Source of the DNA: Actinomycetota bacterium
GTDB lineage: Bacteria; Actinomycetota; Acidimicrobiia; Acidimicrobiales; CAIXPF01
NCBI GenBank assembly: GCA_016870475.1
Contig: VGBO01000010.1
Location: forward strand, 1 to 54,888
Reading direction: 5' to 3'
Length of the DNA stretch: 54,888 nucleotides
Shown: piece after piece, positions 1 through 8,242 of the stretch
Numbering within the stretch: the first letter of the stretch is position 1
How the letters are laid out: each line of letters opens with the position of its first letter
Notes under the pieces: generated by a model
The model's input: the letters and a program-made list of their open reading frames with translations, nothing else
Told to the model about the DNA's origin: nothing
The model's database searches: none
Program-made: the position numbers and the translations under genes

Positions 1-475
1 CGTAGTTCTCGTTCGGCGCCGCCGCGGTGCTCGTCGACCCGTCGAGGAACAGCAGCATCGCCGCGTCGGTCGTCATCTCCTGCAACAACGTGCGGAAATC
101 GCCGAGCGCGTGGCGGCGGAGCCGTGACAGGTAGCGGGCAAAGGGCGCTGGGAACTTCACCACACCGAACGACACGGCGAAGTGGTCGTGCCAGAACCAC
201 GCCATCGACTCCACGAGCGGCCGTGGACTCTTGGTCAGCGCGCCGAACCAGCCGTCGAGGATGCCGAGTGCCTGCTGCTGCCGTTCGTCGGGGTCGTTGG
301 AGTAGGTCGCCGTCGACCACGGGTCGGGCGCTGCAGCCACACCGTGCGCATCGGGCGACGTGAGCTCGTCGACCCAACGCGCCGCACCGAGGCCGACCGC
401 ACGATCGAGTCCACCGGGAGCGAACCCGAAGGTCGCCCGGCGCCCGAGTGCAGCGATGTCCGCAGTGCTCGACAT
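1..475 (-). CDS. DUF1800-family protein, N-terminal part (runs off the window start)
   Basis: Not in the ORF track because no stop lies in the window. Translating the minus strand from ATG at 475 gives MSSTADIAALGRRATFGFAPGGLDRA...ESMAWFWHDHFAVSFGVVKF...GDFRTLLQEMTTDAAMLLFLDGSTSTAAAPNENY, matching DUF1800 hallmarks (MxxFWHxHF, MLxFLDG, NENY). Confidence 0.85.
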   Translation of the reverse strand, partial: MSSTADIAALGRRATFGFAPGGLDRAVGLGAARWVDELTSPDAHGVAAAPDPWSTATYSNDPDERQQQALGILDGWFGALTKSPRPLVESMAWFWHDHFAVSFGVVKFPAPFARYLSRLRRHALGDFRTLLQEMTTDAAMLLFLDGSTSTAAAPNENY

Positions 476-574
476 GATCGGTGACCGCTCCCTTCCTGCG
501 ACGTTACCGGTACCGTTCCCCGCGACGTTACGGTGCCGGGGTAAGGCGTTCGTGAGAAGTCGGTGAGGACGCGG

Positions 575-1906
575 TCAGGACCAATGCACCCGGGCGAGGC
601 ACGACGTCGTGCAGTACCACACGTCGTGGTCGTCGCCCGCGGTCAGGAACATCCCGTTCCCGACGCGTGAACCGGTGCGGACACGATCGATCAGTTCGCC
701 CGACGCGAGGTCGACGACGATCAGATCGTCGAACCCGTCGTCGGTGAAGTCGTTCGTGACGAGCTCACCGGAATCGGGGAACACGACCGGTTGCATGACC
801 GGGCGGACGTCGAGCGCCCACCGGACCTCGAGTTCGGGGCCCGACGTGTCGACGCCGGCGAGACCTCCCTGCACCGAATCCCACACGACTGCGGTCGACC
901 ACTCGGGCACGTGCACGGGCGGCGAGACGATGCCGCCACCCGGTGTGCCGAATGGTTCGATCGCACGCACGTCGCTCGGATCGTCGAGGTCGAGCCGCAA
1001 CAGCCGCAACGCACCGGACCACGGGGCAGGCAGTCGCCACGACACCGCGCGCCCCGGCGGCTCCTCGAACCGGCCGTTCGGCAGCGTGCCGTGGATCCGT
1101 CGCACCGACCACACGTCGCCGCAGTCGAGTACCCAGCACGCCCCATCGGCGATGCAACCGTCCCACGCGAGACCGGTGTCGTCACCGGCGTGGCGGTACC
1201 GGGCCCGCCAGTCGTCGACGACGAGCTCCCCGCCGTCGACCGCGACCCGCCACACGTGCTCGGTGCCGGGCACGTAGACCCGTTCGACACCGTCATCGCC
1301 GATGTCGGCGGCGATGCGTCCCATCGAACCCTCGGGAAGGGTGAGCGACCCGATCACCTCGAGTGAACCCGCCGCGAGTCGGGTCAACGTCGTGCCGCCC
1401 TGCCCCTCGAGGCGGAGATCCTTCGTGAGCAACGACCCGTCCGCGAGGACGAGCAGCCCGTTGTGGCTGCGATCGATCGGCAGCGCACGCTCGGTGAGCA
1501 CCGACAGGTCTGTCGGATCGAGGCGGTGCACGAACGACCCGTTCACGTGCACGATCGAACCGTCGGCGTGCGCGAGCACCGCACCACACCACACGTGTGC
1601 ACCGCAGGGCAGCTCCGGCGAGGTCGCCAGCGGTTCGAGGGAGTCGGGGTCGAGGCGCTGCACCCACCCGAACGGTGGCGGTCCGCTGAACGCGGCCATC
1701 GTCCCCCCGACGAACCACTCTCCGGGGTCGCGCCGCACCACCATCACGTTCCACCGGTCGTTGCGCCGGAACTTCACCGATGCCGTGCGCGACGCCGCGT
1801 CGAGTCGTCCGTGTGCCGCCTTCTGCCGCCTGTTCCCGCCGCATTCCACCGGCCACGGCGACGGCCAGTAGCCCGAATGCGGTGTCGAACGATCGAGTGC
1901 GGTCAC
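575..1906 (-). CDS. Beta-propeller-like hypothetical protein
   Basis: ORF 575..2011 trimmed to GTG at 1906, which has a TACGCT -10 box 8 nt upstream and avoids overlap with the divergent gene at 1939. Repeated blade-like segments (GSIVHVNGSFVHRLDP, DLIVVDLASGELIDRV). Confidence 0.65.
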   Translation of the reverse strand: MTALDRSTPHSGYWPSPWPVECGGNRRQKAAHGRLDAASRTASVKFRRNDRWNVMVVRRDPGEWFVGGTMAAFSGPPPFGWVQRLDPDSLEPLATSPELPCGAHVWCGAVLAHADGSIVHVNGSFVHRLDPTDLSVLTERALPIDRSHNGLLVLADGSLLTKDLRLEGQGGTTLTRLAAGSLEVIGSLTLPEGSMGRIAADIGDDGVERVYVPGTEHVWRVAVDGGELVVDDWRARYRHAGDDTGLAWDGCIADGACWVLDCGDVWSVRRIHGTLPNGRFEEPPGRAVSWRLPAPWSGALRLLRLDLDDPSDVRAIEPFGTPGGGIVSPPVHVPEWSTAVVWDSVQGGLAGVDTSGPELEVRWALDVRPVMQPVVFPDSGELVTNDFTDDGFDDLIVVDLASGELIDRVRTGSRVGNGMFLTAGDDHDVWYCTTSCLARVHWS

Positions 1907-1914
1907 GGCGGCGG

Positions 1915-1930
1915 AGCGTACCGGTAGCGT
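1915..1930. promoter_or_regulatory. Divergent leaderless promoter pair (minus TACGCT, plus TAGCGT)
   Basis: AGCGTA-CCGG-TAGCGT; each box is 8 nt from its start codon (1906 minus, 1939 plus). Confidence 0.55.
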
Positions 1931-1938
1931 CCCGTCGC

Positions 1939-2841
1939 ATGGACCTCCACCTCGCCGCCCGCCGCCTCGGCGCCGCTCTCGAACCCTTCGTCGGATCGGT
2001 GTTCTTCGCACCAGAGGTGCACGCCGCCTACGAAGCCGTCGGGTTCGACCCGAGTCCGGGACTGTTCAACGGCGTCGCAGCGCCGGAGATGTGCGCCTAC
2101 TTCACGAGCCGCGGCTCCCTCATGGGCGACGTCCCCGGCGAGGTCGTCGCGGCAACCTTCGCCGTGTTCCGCCCACAGATGGTCGTCGACGCCGTCACCG
2201 CCGGCCGTACCCGCATCGCCATGCCTGCACTCCGGGTCATCCGCCACGACGCCGCGGTCGCTGCGCTCCGCCGCATTCTCGGAGCGCGGCCCGACGGGGT
2301 CGACGTGGTACGCGACCTGCTCGGGCGCGCCGCGGCGACGCTGCGACCCGAAGGACGGGCGCTCTACGCAGGTGTGCTCGCCGTCCCCCTCGACGACGAT
2401 CCGCTCGCCACTGCGTGGCAGCTCGGCGAGCAGCTCCGCGAGTTCCGTGGCGACGCGCACACCGCCGCGTGGACCGCCGCCGGATTCGACGCCACCGAGA
2501 TCGGCATCCTCACCGAGCTCTACTGGGGACTGCGCCCCTACACCTACACCCGGACCCGCGGTTGGACCCCTGCCGAACACGAGGCAGCCATCGACCGATT
2601 GCGCACCCGGGGCCTCGTCGACGGCGATGCGTTCACCGACGCCGGACGAACCGCTCGAGAGGCCGTCGAGGAGGCGACCGACCGGCAGGTCCGACCCGCG
2701 CTGGACGCGCTCGGCGCCGACCTCGACCATCTGCTCGACGTGCTCGGCCGCTGGTCCGCGGCCGTACGTGCTGCGGGCTGTTACCCGGCCACCGGCCCGC
2801 ACGAGCCCGCCGTTCAGGCCCGTTCGACCCCGCTCCTCTAG
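1939..2841 (+). CDS. SCO6745-family (HTH-type) conserved protein
   Basis: MDLHLAARRLGAALEPFVGSVFFAPEVHAAYEAVGF...RGSLMGDVPGEVVAATFAVFRP is typical of this actinobacterial family; TAGCGT 8 nt before ATG. Confidence 0.75.
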   Translation: MDLHLAARRLGAALEPFVGSVFFAPEVHAAYEAVGFDPSPGLFNGVAAPEMCAYFTSRGSLMGDVPGEVVAATFAVFRPQMVVDAVTAGRTRIAMPALRVIRHDAAVAALRRILGARPDGVDVVRDLLGRAAATLRPEGRALYAGVLAVPLDDDPLATAWQLGEQLREFRGDAHTAAWTAAGFDATEIGILTELYWGLRPYTYTRTRGWTPAEHEAAIDRLRTRGLVDGDAFTDAGRTAREAVEEATDRQVRPALDALGADLDHLLDVLGRWSAAVRAAGCYPATGPHEPAVQARSTPLL

Positions 2842-2844
2842 GCT
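2839..2844 (+). promoter_or_regulatory. -10 box TAGGCT overlapping the stop codon TAG of the upstream gene
   Basis: 6 nt before GTG 2851. Confidence 0.5.
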
Positions 2845-2850
2845 TCCCCC

Positions 2851-4218
2851 GTGCAGGGCGGCCGACCGGAGCGCAAGGCGACCTCCACGTCGAACTTCGG
2901 CGTGTCCCGCCGTGAGAACCACGACGCGAGCGGGTTCTACGAGCGGTTCGTCGCCCCTGAGGTCTCGAGTGACGACACGGTGCAGGCCGCCGTCGACGTC
3001 GACTGCATCCACGTGCACGACGCCCGGTCGATGACGCAACTCCCCGACGCGAGCGTGGCGCTCGTCGTCACGTCGCCTCCGTACTTCGCGGGCAAGGCGT
3101 ACGAGGAAGCGCTCGGGCAGGGAGCCGTACCGGCGAGCTACGCCGAGTACCTCACCATGCTCGAGGACGTGTTCGCCGAATGCGTGCGCGTCCTCGAACC
3201 CGGTGGACGCATCGCCGTCAACGTCGCCAACCTCGGTCGAAAGCCGTTCCGCTCGCTCACCGCAGACGTCACGACGATCCTGCAGGACCGGTTGCGCCTC
3301 CTGCTGCGCGGCGAGGTCGTCTGGGTGAAGGCCCGTGGTGCATCGGGGAACTGCGCCTGGGGTTCGTTCCAGCGACCCACGAACCCGGTACTGCGCGACC
3401 TCACCGAACGCGTCGTGATCGCATCGAAGGGCAGGTTCGACCGGGCGGTTCCGGCGCGGCGGCGGGCCGAGCGCGGGCTCCCGCACGAGCACAGCCTCAC
3501 CCGCGACGAGTTCATGGACGCGACGACCGACCTGTGGGAGATCGCACCCGAGAGCGCGACCCGGGTCGGCCACCCTGCCCCGTTCCCCGTCGAACTGCCC
3601 GAACGGCTCATCCACCTCTACACCTACCGGGGCGACGTCGTCCTCGACCCGTTCATGGGGTCCGGCAGCACGGCGGTCGCAGCGGTGCGCACCGGCCGGC
3701 ACTACGTCGGTTTCGACCTCGACGCGACCTACGTCACCGCGGCCGAGGAGCGGGTCCTAGCGGAGCGTGCCCGCGTCGCGCTCGACGACACCGCACCCGG
3801 CGGTGACCCCGACGGCCCGGCTGCACGCGAACACGCGGCGGCACGCCTCACCGACGCCGGGTGGAGCGAGGTCACCCGAGGGCCGTCGCTGCCCGGACAG
3901 ATCGAGATCGACCTCGCAGCGCGTGACCGGAGCGGCCGGACCTGGCTGTTCGACGTGTGCGGCGGGTTCACCGCCGTCCGACCGGGGCTCGCCCGGCCCG
4001 ACACGTTCTGGAAGGCGCTCGGCCGCGCCGCCCTCGTACGTGCCGCCCGGCCCGGCGCCCCCTACGTGCTCCTCACCACGGCGCTTCCGGGCGGGGCCAG
4101 CAGGGCGACGCTCGGGGCGGTCGTCGGCACCGGGCCGAGCCACAGCGTGCGCGACGTCGTCGTGCTCACCGAACCCGCCGACCTCGCCCGCCTCGCAGCC
4201 CACGCAGCGGGCGGCTGA
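2851..4218 (+). CDS. Site-specific DNA methyltransferase (TSPPY / DPFMGSGST, N4/N6 class) with C-terminal PD-(D/E)xK-like extension
   Basis: TSPPYFAGKAYEE catalytic motif, DPFMGSGSTAVAAVRTGRHYVGFDLD SAM motif; C-terminus GQIEIDLAARDRSGRTWLFDVCGGFT...TFWKALGRAALV...YVLLTT. Confidence 0.88.
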   Translation: MQGGRPERKATSTSNFGVSRRENHDASGFYERFVAPEVSSDDTVQAAVDVDCIHVHDARSMTQLPDASVALVVTSPPYFAGKAYEEALGQGAVPASYAEYLTMLEDVFAECVRVLEPGGRIAVNVANLGRKPFRSLTADVTTILQDRLRLLLRGEVVWVKARGASGNCAWGSFQRPTNPVLRDLTERVVIASKGRFDRAVPARRRAERGLPHEHSLTRDEFMDATTDLWEIAPESATRVGHPAPFPVELPERLIHLYTYRGDVVLDPFMGSGSTAVAAVRTGRHYVGFDLDATYVTAAEERVLAERARVALDDTAPGGDPDGPAAREHAAARLTDAGWSEVTRGPSLPGQIEIDLAARDRSGRTWLFDVCGGFTAVRPGLARPDTFWKALGRAALVRAARPGAPYVLLTTALPGGASRATLGAVVGTGPSHSVRDVVVLTEPADLARLAAHAAGG

Positions 4219-4234
4219 GGCCCACGGCGGACGT

Positions 4235-4897
4235 TCAGGCCCCGCCGCCCGTCAACCCGGCGAACCGGGCGGGGTCGAACTCGATGAAGGTCGCCTCGGC
4301 CAGAACGAAGACCCCGTCATCACCGCTGCCCGTGCAGCCGACGATCAGCCTCCGTCCCTGACGGTCGAGCAGCCGTGCGCGGAACTCGACCGGCACGCCC
4401 ATCGGCGCCCCGGCGACCAGACGGATCCGCAGCTCACCGGTGAACGCGACCGTCTGCAACGTCGGCATCAGCGCAGCCATCGCCTCGTCGACGATCGCCG
4501 CGACCACACCACCGTGCACCCGGGCCGGTGGGCCCTCGAACGGTGCGGTGAGCGTGAGTCTCGTCACCGCCTCGTCGCCTTCACGATGGTGCGACGCCCC
4601 CATCCCGAAGGGGTTGTACACGCCGCCCACCAATGACCCCGGGTCGAAGTGGATGACCTCACCGTCGCCCGGCGGTTCGGGCATGCGGCCGGTGAGCCGG
4701 AAGTGCTCCCAGCGCTCGTTCCCGCTCATGTCGGTGCTCTTGTCGCGCACCCGGGCGGTCTCGGCCTCCGCCGACAGGGGTTCGAGCACCTCTGCGATGC
4801 GGGCGAGCAACTCCGGTTCCAGCACCCGGCCCGCAACCGCGTTGCCGAGGCGGCGCACCGCGGCGGCCGCACGTCGTCGATCGTCGTCGAGGATCAC
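4235..4897 (-). CDS. PaaI-family (hotdog) thioesterase
   Basis: ARVHGGVVAAIVDEAMAAL hotdog motif; start GTG 4897 with TAGCCT -10 box 8 nt upstream. Confidence 0.75.
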   Translation of the reverse strand: MILDDDRRRAAAAVRRLGNAVAGRVLEPELLARIAEVLEPLSAEAETARVRDKSTDMSGNERWEHFRLTGRMPEPPGDGEVIHFDPGSLVGGVYNPFGMGASHHREGDEAVTRLTLTAPFEGPPARVHGGVVAAIVDEAMAALMPTLQTVAFTGELRIRLVAGAPMGVPVEFRARLLDRQGRRLIVGCTGSGDDGVFVLAEATFIEFDPARFAGLTGGGA

Positions 4898-4905
4898 GGG
4901 CGCCG

Positions 4906-4923
4906 AGGCTAGGTCAGTAGCGT
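4906..4923. promoter_or_regulatory. Divergent leaderless promoter pair
   Basis: AGGCTA (minus TAGCCT) at 4906-4911 and TAGCGT at 4918-4923; start codons at 4897 and 4932. Confidence 0.55.
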
Positions 4924-4931
4924 CCCCGCCG

Positions 4932-5555
4932 ATGAACGACGACTGGGCCGCCTGGCGGGCACGCACCGACCTCGACGCCTACGACCGGCGCTGGGAGCAG
5001 CTCGCCCGCGACGGCGCGAACCCCCACGGCGAGGCCGACCGTGTCGAGGAACTCCTCCCCGGCGGCGGTGGTCGGGTGCTCGACGCCGGCTGCGGTACCG
5101 GGCGTGTGGCGATCGAGCTCGCCCGACGCGGCCACCACGCCGTCGGTACCGACCTCGACGCCGACATGCTCGAACGCGCCCGACGCAAGGCCCCCGACCT
5201 GCAGTGGGTCGAGGCCGACCTCGCCACGCTCGACCTCGGGGAGACCTTCGACTTCGTCGTGCTCGCCGGCAACGTCGTCCGGTTCGTCGCCACGGCGGAC
5301 CGGGGCGCCGCCGTGCATCGTGCCGCTGCACACGTCGCGCCGGGCGGCCGACTGCTCGTCGGGTTCCAGCTCGTCCCCGGCGGACCGACGGTCGAGGACC
5401 ACCTCGGATGGTGCGCCGAGGCGGGCCTGCAGGTCGAACGCCTCGACGCCACCTGGGACGGTGCCCCCTACGCCGAGGGCGACTACGTCGTGGCCCAGCA
5501 CGTCCGGCCGCTCAGACCTCCATCGGGAGCGACGGATCGGCCGCCCACTCGTTGA
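4932..5555 (+). CDS. Class I SAM-dependent methyltransferase
   Basis: VLDAGCGTGRVAIELARRGHHAVGTDLDADMLERAR; TAGCGT 8 nt before ATG. Confidence 0.8.
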   Translation: MNDDWAAWRARTDLDAYDRRWEQLARDGANPHGEADRVEELLPGGGGRVLDAGCGTGRVAIELARRGHHAVGTDLDADMLERARRKAPDLQWVEADLATLDLGETFDFVVLAGNVVRFVATADRGAAVHRAAAHVAPGGRLLVGFQLVPGGPTVEDHLGWCAEAGLQVERLDATWDGAPYAEGDYVVAQHVRPLRPPSGATDRPPTR

Positions 5556-6351
5556 GCGAGTTGTCGTACACCGCCACGTCGCTGCGGCCCAGACGGAACA
5601 ACGTGAACGCGTCGGCCGAGGCTGCGACCCCACCACCGCAGTAGGCGATCACCCGACCGGTGCCCGTCACGTCGAACATCGACTGCAGTTCGTCGAGGGG
5701 GCGGAACCGGTTCGTCGTCGGGTCGACGAGCTCGACCGCCGCGACGTTCGCCGACCCGGGGATCCGTCCCGGACGGGCGTAGTTCTGCACCTCACCGCGG
5801 TGCTGTGCCCCGTCGAGCGCGTTCACCACGCACGTCGCGCCGTCGCCGATCGCGGCGAGGACCTCGTCTCGGCCGACGAACAACCCGGCCCGGGGGCGCG
5901 GGGTGAGGGTCGCCGCAGGGAAGGTTGCGACCTCGGTCGATACCGCGCCACCCGACGCCTGCCACGCCGTCCACCCGCCGTCGAGCACCGCCGCCGTGTC
6001 GACCCCGCACGCCCGCAGCATCCACCACACCCGTGACGCCCACATGCCCGGTCCACGGTCGTAGAGCACGATCCGGTCGCCGTCGCCCACGCCCAGACGG
6101 CCGAGCGCTGCGCACACGTGGTCGGCGCCGGGGAACGTGAAGCGAAGCTTCGCCGACGTGTCCGACAGGTCCTCCTGCAGGTCCACGAACATCGACCCCG
6201 GCACGTGGCCCGCCTCCCAGTCCGGGCGGGCGCTCTGCACGCGGAGCCCACCGCCGTCACGGGGGACGAGGTGCACGGTGCACTCGAGCACGCGCAGGTC
6301 GGGGGCGCCGAGTTCGGCGGCCAGCCATTCGGGGGCAACGAGCGGTTCCAT
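5512..6351 (-). CDS. Sulfurtransferase (tandem rhodanese, 3-mercaptopyruvate sulfurtransferase-like)
   Basis: VIAYCGGGVAAS active-site Cys loop and two rhodanese halves. Start set at ATG 6351; the upstream ATG at 6360 overlaps a CAGAAT -10-like box. Confidence 0.82.
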   Translation of the reverse strand: MEPLVAPEWLAAELGAPDLRVLECTVHLVPRDGGGLRVQSARPDWEAGHVPGSMFVDLQEDLSDTSAKLRFTFPGADHVCAALGRLGVGDGDRIVLYDRGPGMWASRVWWMLRACGVDTAAVLDGGWTAWQASGGAVSTEVATFPAATLTPRPRAGLFVGRDEVLAAIGDGATCVVNALDGAQHRGEVQNYARPGRIPGSANVAAVELVDPTTNRFRPLDELQSMFDVTGTGRVIAYCGGGVAASADAFTLFRLGRSDVAVYDNSLNEWAADPSLPMEV

Positions 6352-6356
6352 GCCGA

Positions 6357-6650
6357 TCATTCTGGCGTGGCGGACGCGCCCTCGCCGCGTCGCTCCGCTG
6401 CGGCGATCACCCGTTCCATCTCCTCGAGCTGCAACGGATCACGCAGGCTCAGCAGAGCGGCGTAGAACCGGATACCCCGGGGGGTTCCCTGCACGCGCAC
6501 CGGGATCCGTTCCGAGAGGTCGAGGTCGTAGTTCTTCGGAATGTCCACCGACTCGATGCCGGCCTCCCGAAGGTCCGCCTCCGTCGCCGGGAGCTCACCA
6601 CCGCCGTAGAAGTACAGATCGGCGTCGACGAAGAACGTGAACTCGGCCAT
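6357..6650 (-). CDS. Conserved hypothetical small protein
   Basis: MAEFTFFVDADLYFYGGGELPATEADLREAGIESVDIPKNYDLDL...; SD-like ggagg before ATG 6650. Confidence 0.55.
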   Translation of the reverse strand: MAEFTFFVDADLYFYGGGELPATEADLREAGIESVDIPKNYDLDLSERIPVRVQGTPRGIRFYAALLSLRDPLQLEEMERVIAAAERRGEGASATPE

Positions 6651-6685
6651 CGGTCCTCCGGGTGCGACCACCCGGCGTCGGGGGC

Positions 6686-7417
6686 CTAGCGGTTCGGGAC
6701 GGTGACGACCTCGCCGAACCGGCGATCGTCACGCACGAGCGCCACGATCGCCGCAACCAGGTCCTCCACGTGCAGTCTGGCCGCCAACGGGAGGCGACGG
6801 CCCACTCGGACCGCCCCAGCCGGATGCACCGCCACGCCCGACCGGTCCGGGTCGGCGAGCCCGGGGCACACGACGTTCACCCGAACGCCGTGCGATCCCG
6901 ACAGCGGCGCGCATGCCCGGGTGAAGCTGACCACCGCCGCCTTCGCAGCCGCGTGCACCGGATCGGACGGCAACGGGTCGAGGCTGTCCGCCGTCACCGT
7001 GTTCACCACGACCCCGCCGCGACCCTCCATGATCGACAGCGCCAGTCGCGTCGCCTCGAGCAACGCCGTCACCTGGGCGTCGATCACGTGGCCGACCCGC
7101 GCGAGTGACGCATCGGCCAAGCCGCCCGCCCCCGGGATCGGGGTCGGGTGGTTGCACACCACGTCGACACGGCCCTCGGCGGCCGAGACCTCGGCGAAAG
7201 CATGGGCGACATCGACCGTGTCGGCGGTGTCGACGAGGCGAGGCACCGCCCGCGCGCCTGCCGCACGAACGGCCGCCGCCACCGCGACGAGCCCCTCGGC
7301 GTCGTTGTCGAACAGCGCCACCACCGCGGCGCCGGCCTCGGCGAGCGCCACGGCGACCGCGGCACCGACCTCGGTCGCCGCGCCCGTGACGATGCTCACC
7401 GCGCCGACGAAACCCAC
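6686..7417 (-). CDS. SDR-fold protein with degenerate catalytic motifs
   Basis: TGAATEVGAAVA Rossmann motif; VHAAAK where YxxxK is expected; CNHPTP in place of NNAG. Confidence 0.75.
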   Translation of the reverse strand: MGFVGAVSIVTGAATEVGAAVAVALAEAGAAVVALFDNDAEGLVAVAAAVRAAGARAVPRLVDTADTVDVAHAFAEVSAAEGRVDVVCNHPTPIPGAGGLADASLARVGHVIDAQVTALLEATRLALSIMEGRGGVVVNTVTADSLDPLPSDPVHAAAKAAVVSFTRACAPLSGSHGVRVNVVCPGLADPDRSGVAVHPAGAVRVGRRLPLAARLHVEDLVAAIVALVRDDRRFGEVVTVPNR

Positions 7418-7502
7418 GCGGGACTATCTACCAGCCGCCGCGCGTCAGGCGGTGGACCCTCCCGGCCACGGTCGCCCCGGCGGGCTTCGCCGGGTCGGTC
7501 GG

Positions 7503-8204
7503 TCAGTCCGACAGTTCCTCGTACCGCCACGAAGGACGCACCATCCACAGCCGATGACGGGGCCCCGGTCGATCGAGCTCGTCGCTGTCCGTCCCTGACA
7601 GCACGTCACCCGGGTAGATCGACACCTGACCCTCCTCGCCGAGGTGCACGAGGCGGGGGGTGAACCGGTGGTAGCGCTCTGCTGGCACCGATGCGAGCGC
7701 GTGGTCGACCGAGGAGTAGCGCGCGAGCCGGAGCAGCGACACGAACGTGGGGGGTGGTAGCTCGACGTCGCCCCGGTCGCGCGCCTCGAGCGCTGCCGAC
7801 GGGGTGATCCAGAGGTGATCGCTGATCTCGCCTCCGTCGACGATGACCTCCGAAGCCCCCTCACCGAGACCGGCCAGGTAGAACCAGGTCGCAAACCGGC
7901 GTGGCCGACCCGGCGGGGTCGTCCAGTGCGCCCACGGGACGAGCGCGTCGGCCGACACGCTGATCGACGCCTCCTCGGCGGCTTCCCGCACTGCCGCCGC
8001 CCGTGCCGCCCACTCGTGGTCGTCGGGCCGGCCCGGCGCGTAGTCCTCCGGGTCGAACCGGCCACCCGGGAAGACCCACGAGCCGCCGTGGAAGACGAGC
8101 TCGGCACTGCGCTGCAGCAGCAGCACCTCGAGCGGTCCGGCCGAATCGGCGCCGTCCCGCACGACGATCACGGTGGCCGCATTCCGAATGGGGACGTCGT
8201 CCAT
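7503..8204 (-). CDS. NUDIX hydrolase (NUDT7/19-like)
   Basis: GGxFDPED...AAVREAAEEASISV Nudix box. Start at ATG 8204 (MDDVPIRNAATVIVVRDG), with TAGGGT 7 nt upstream. Confidence 0.82.
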   Translation of the reverse strand: MDDVPIRNAATVIVVRDGADSAGPLEVLLLQRSAELVFHGGSWVFPGGRFDPEDYAPGRPDDHEWAARAAAVREAAEEASISVSADALVPWAHWTTPPGRPRRFATWFYLAGLGEGASEVIVDGGEISDHLWITPSAALEARDRGDVELPPPTFVSLLRLARYSSVDHALASVPAERYHRFTPRLVHLGEEGQVSIYPGDVLSGTDSDELDRPGPRHRLWMVRPSWRYEELSD

Positions 8205-8211
8205 GTCGGGC

Positions 8212-8235
8212 ACCCTAACCCGTCGCCACTACCGT
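8212..8235. promoter_or_regulatory. Divergent leaderless promoter pair
   Basis: ACCCTA (minus TAGGGT) 8212-8217 and TACCGT 8230-8235; both 7 nt from ATG 8204 / GTG 8243. Confidence 0.55.
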
Positions 8236-8242
8236 CGATCCC

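Noticed and set aside
2851-4218. Complete restriction-modification system
   Set aside because: No endonuclease, specificity subunit or mobility gene adjacent; treated as an orphan methyltransferase.
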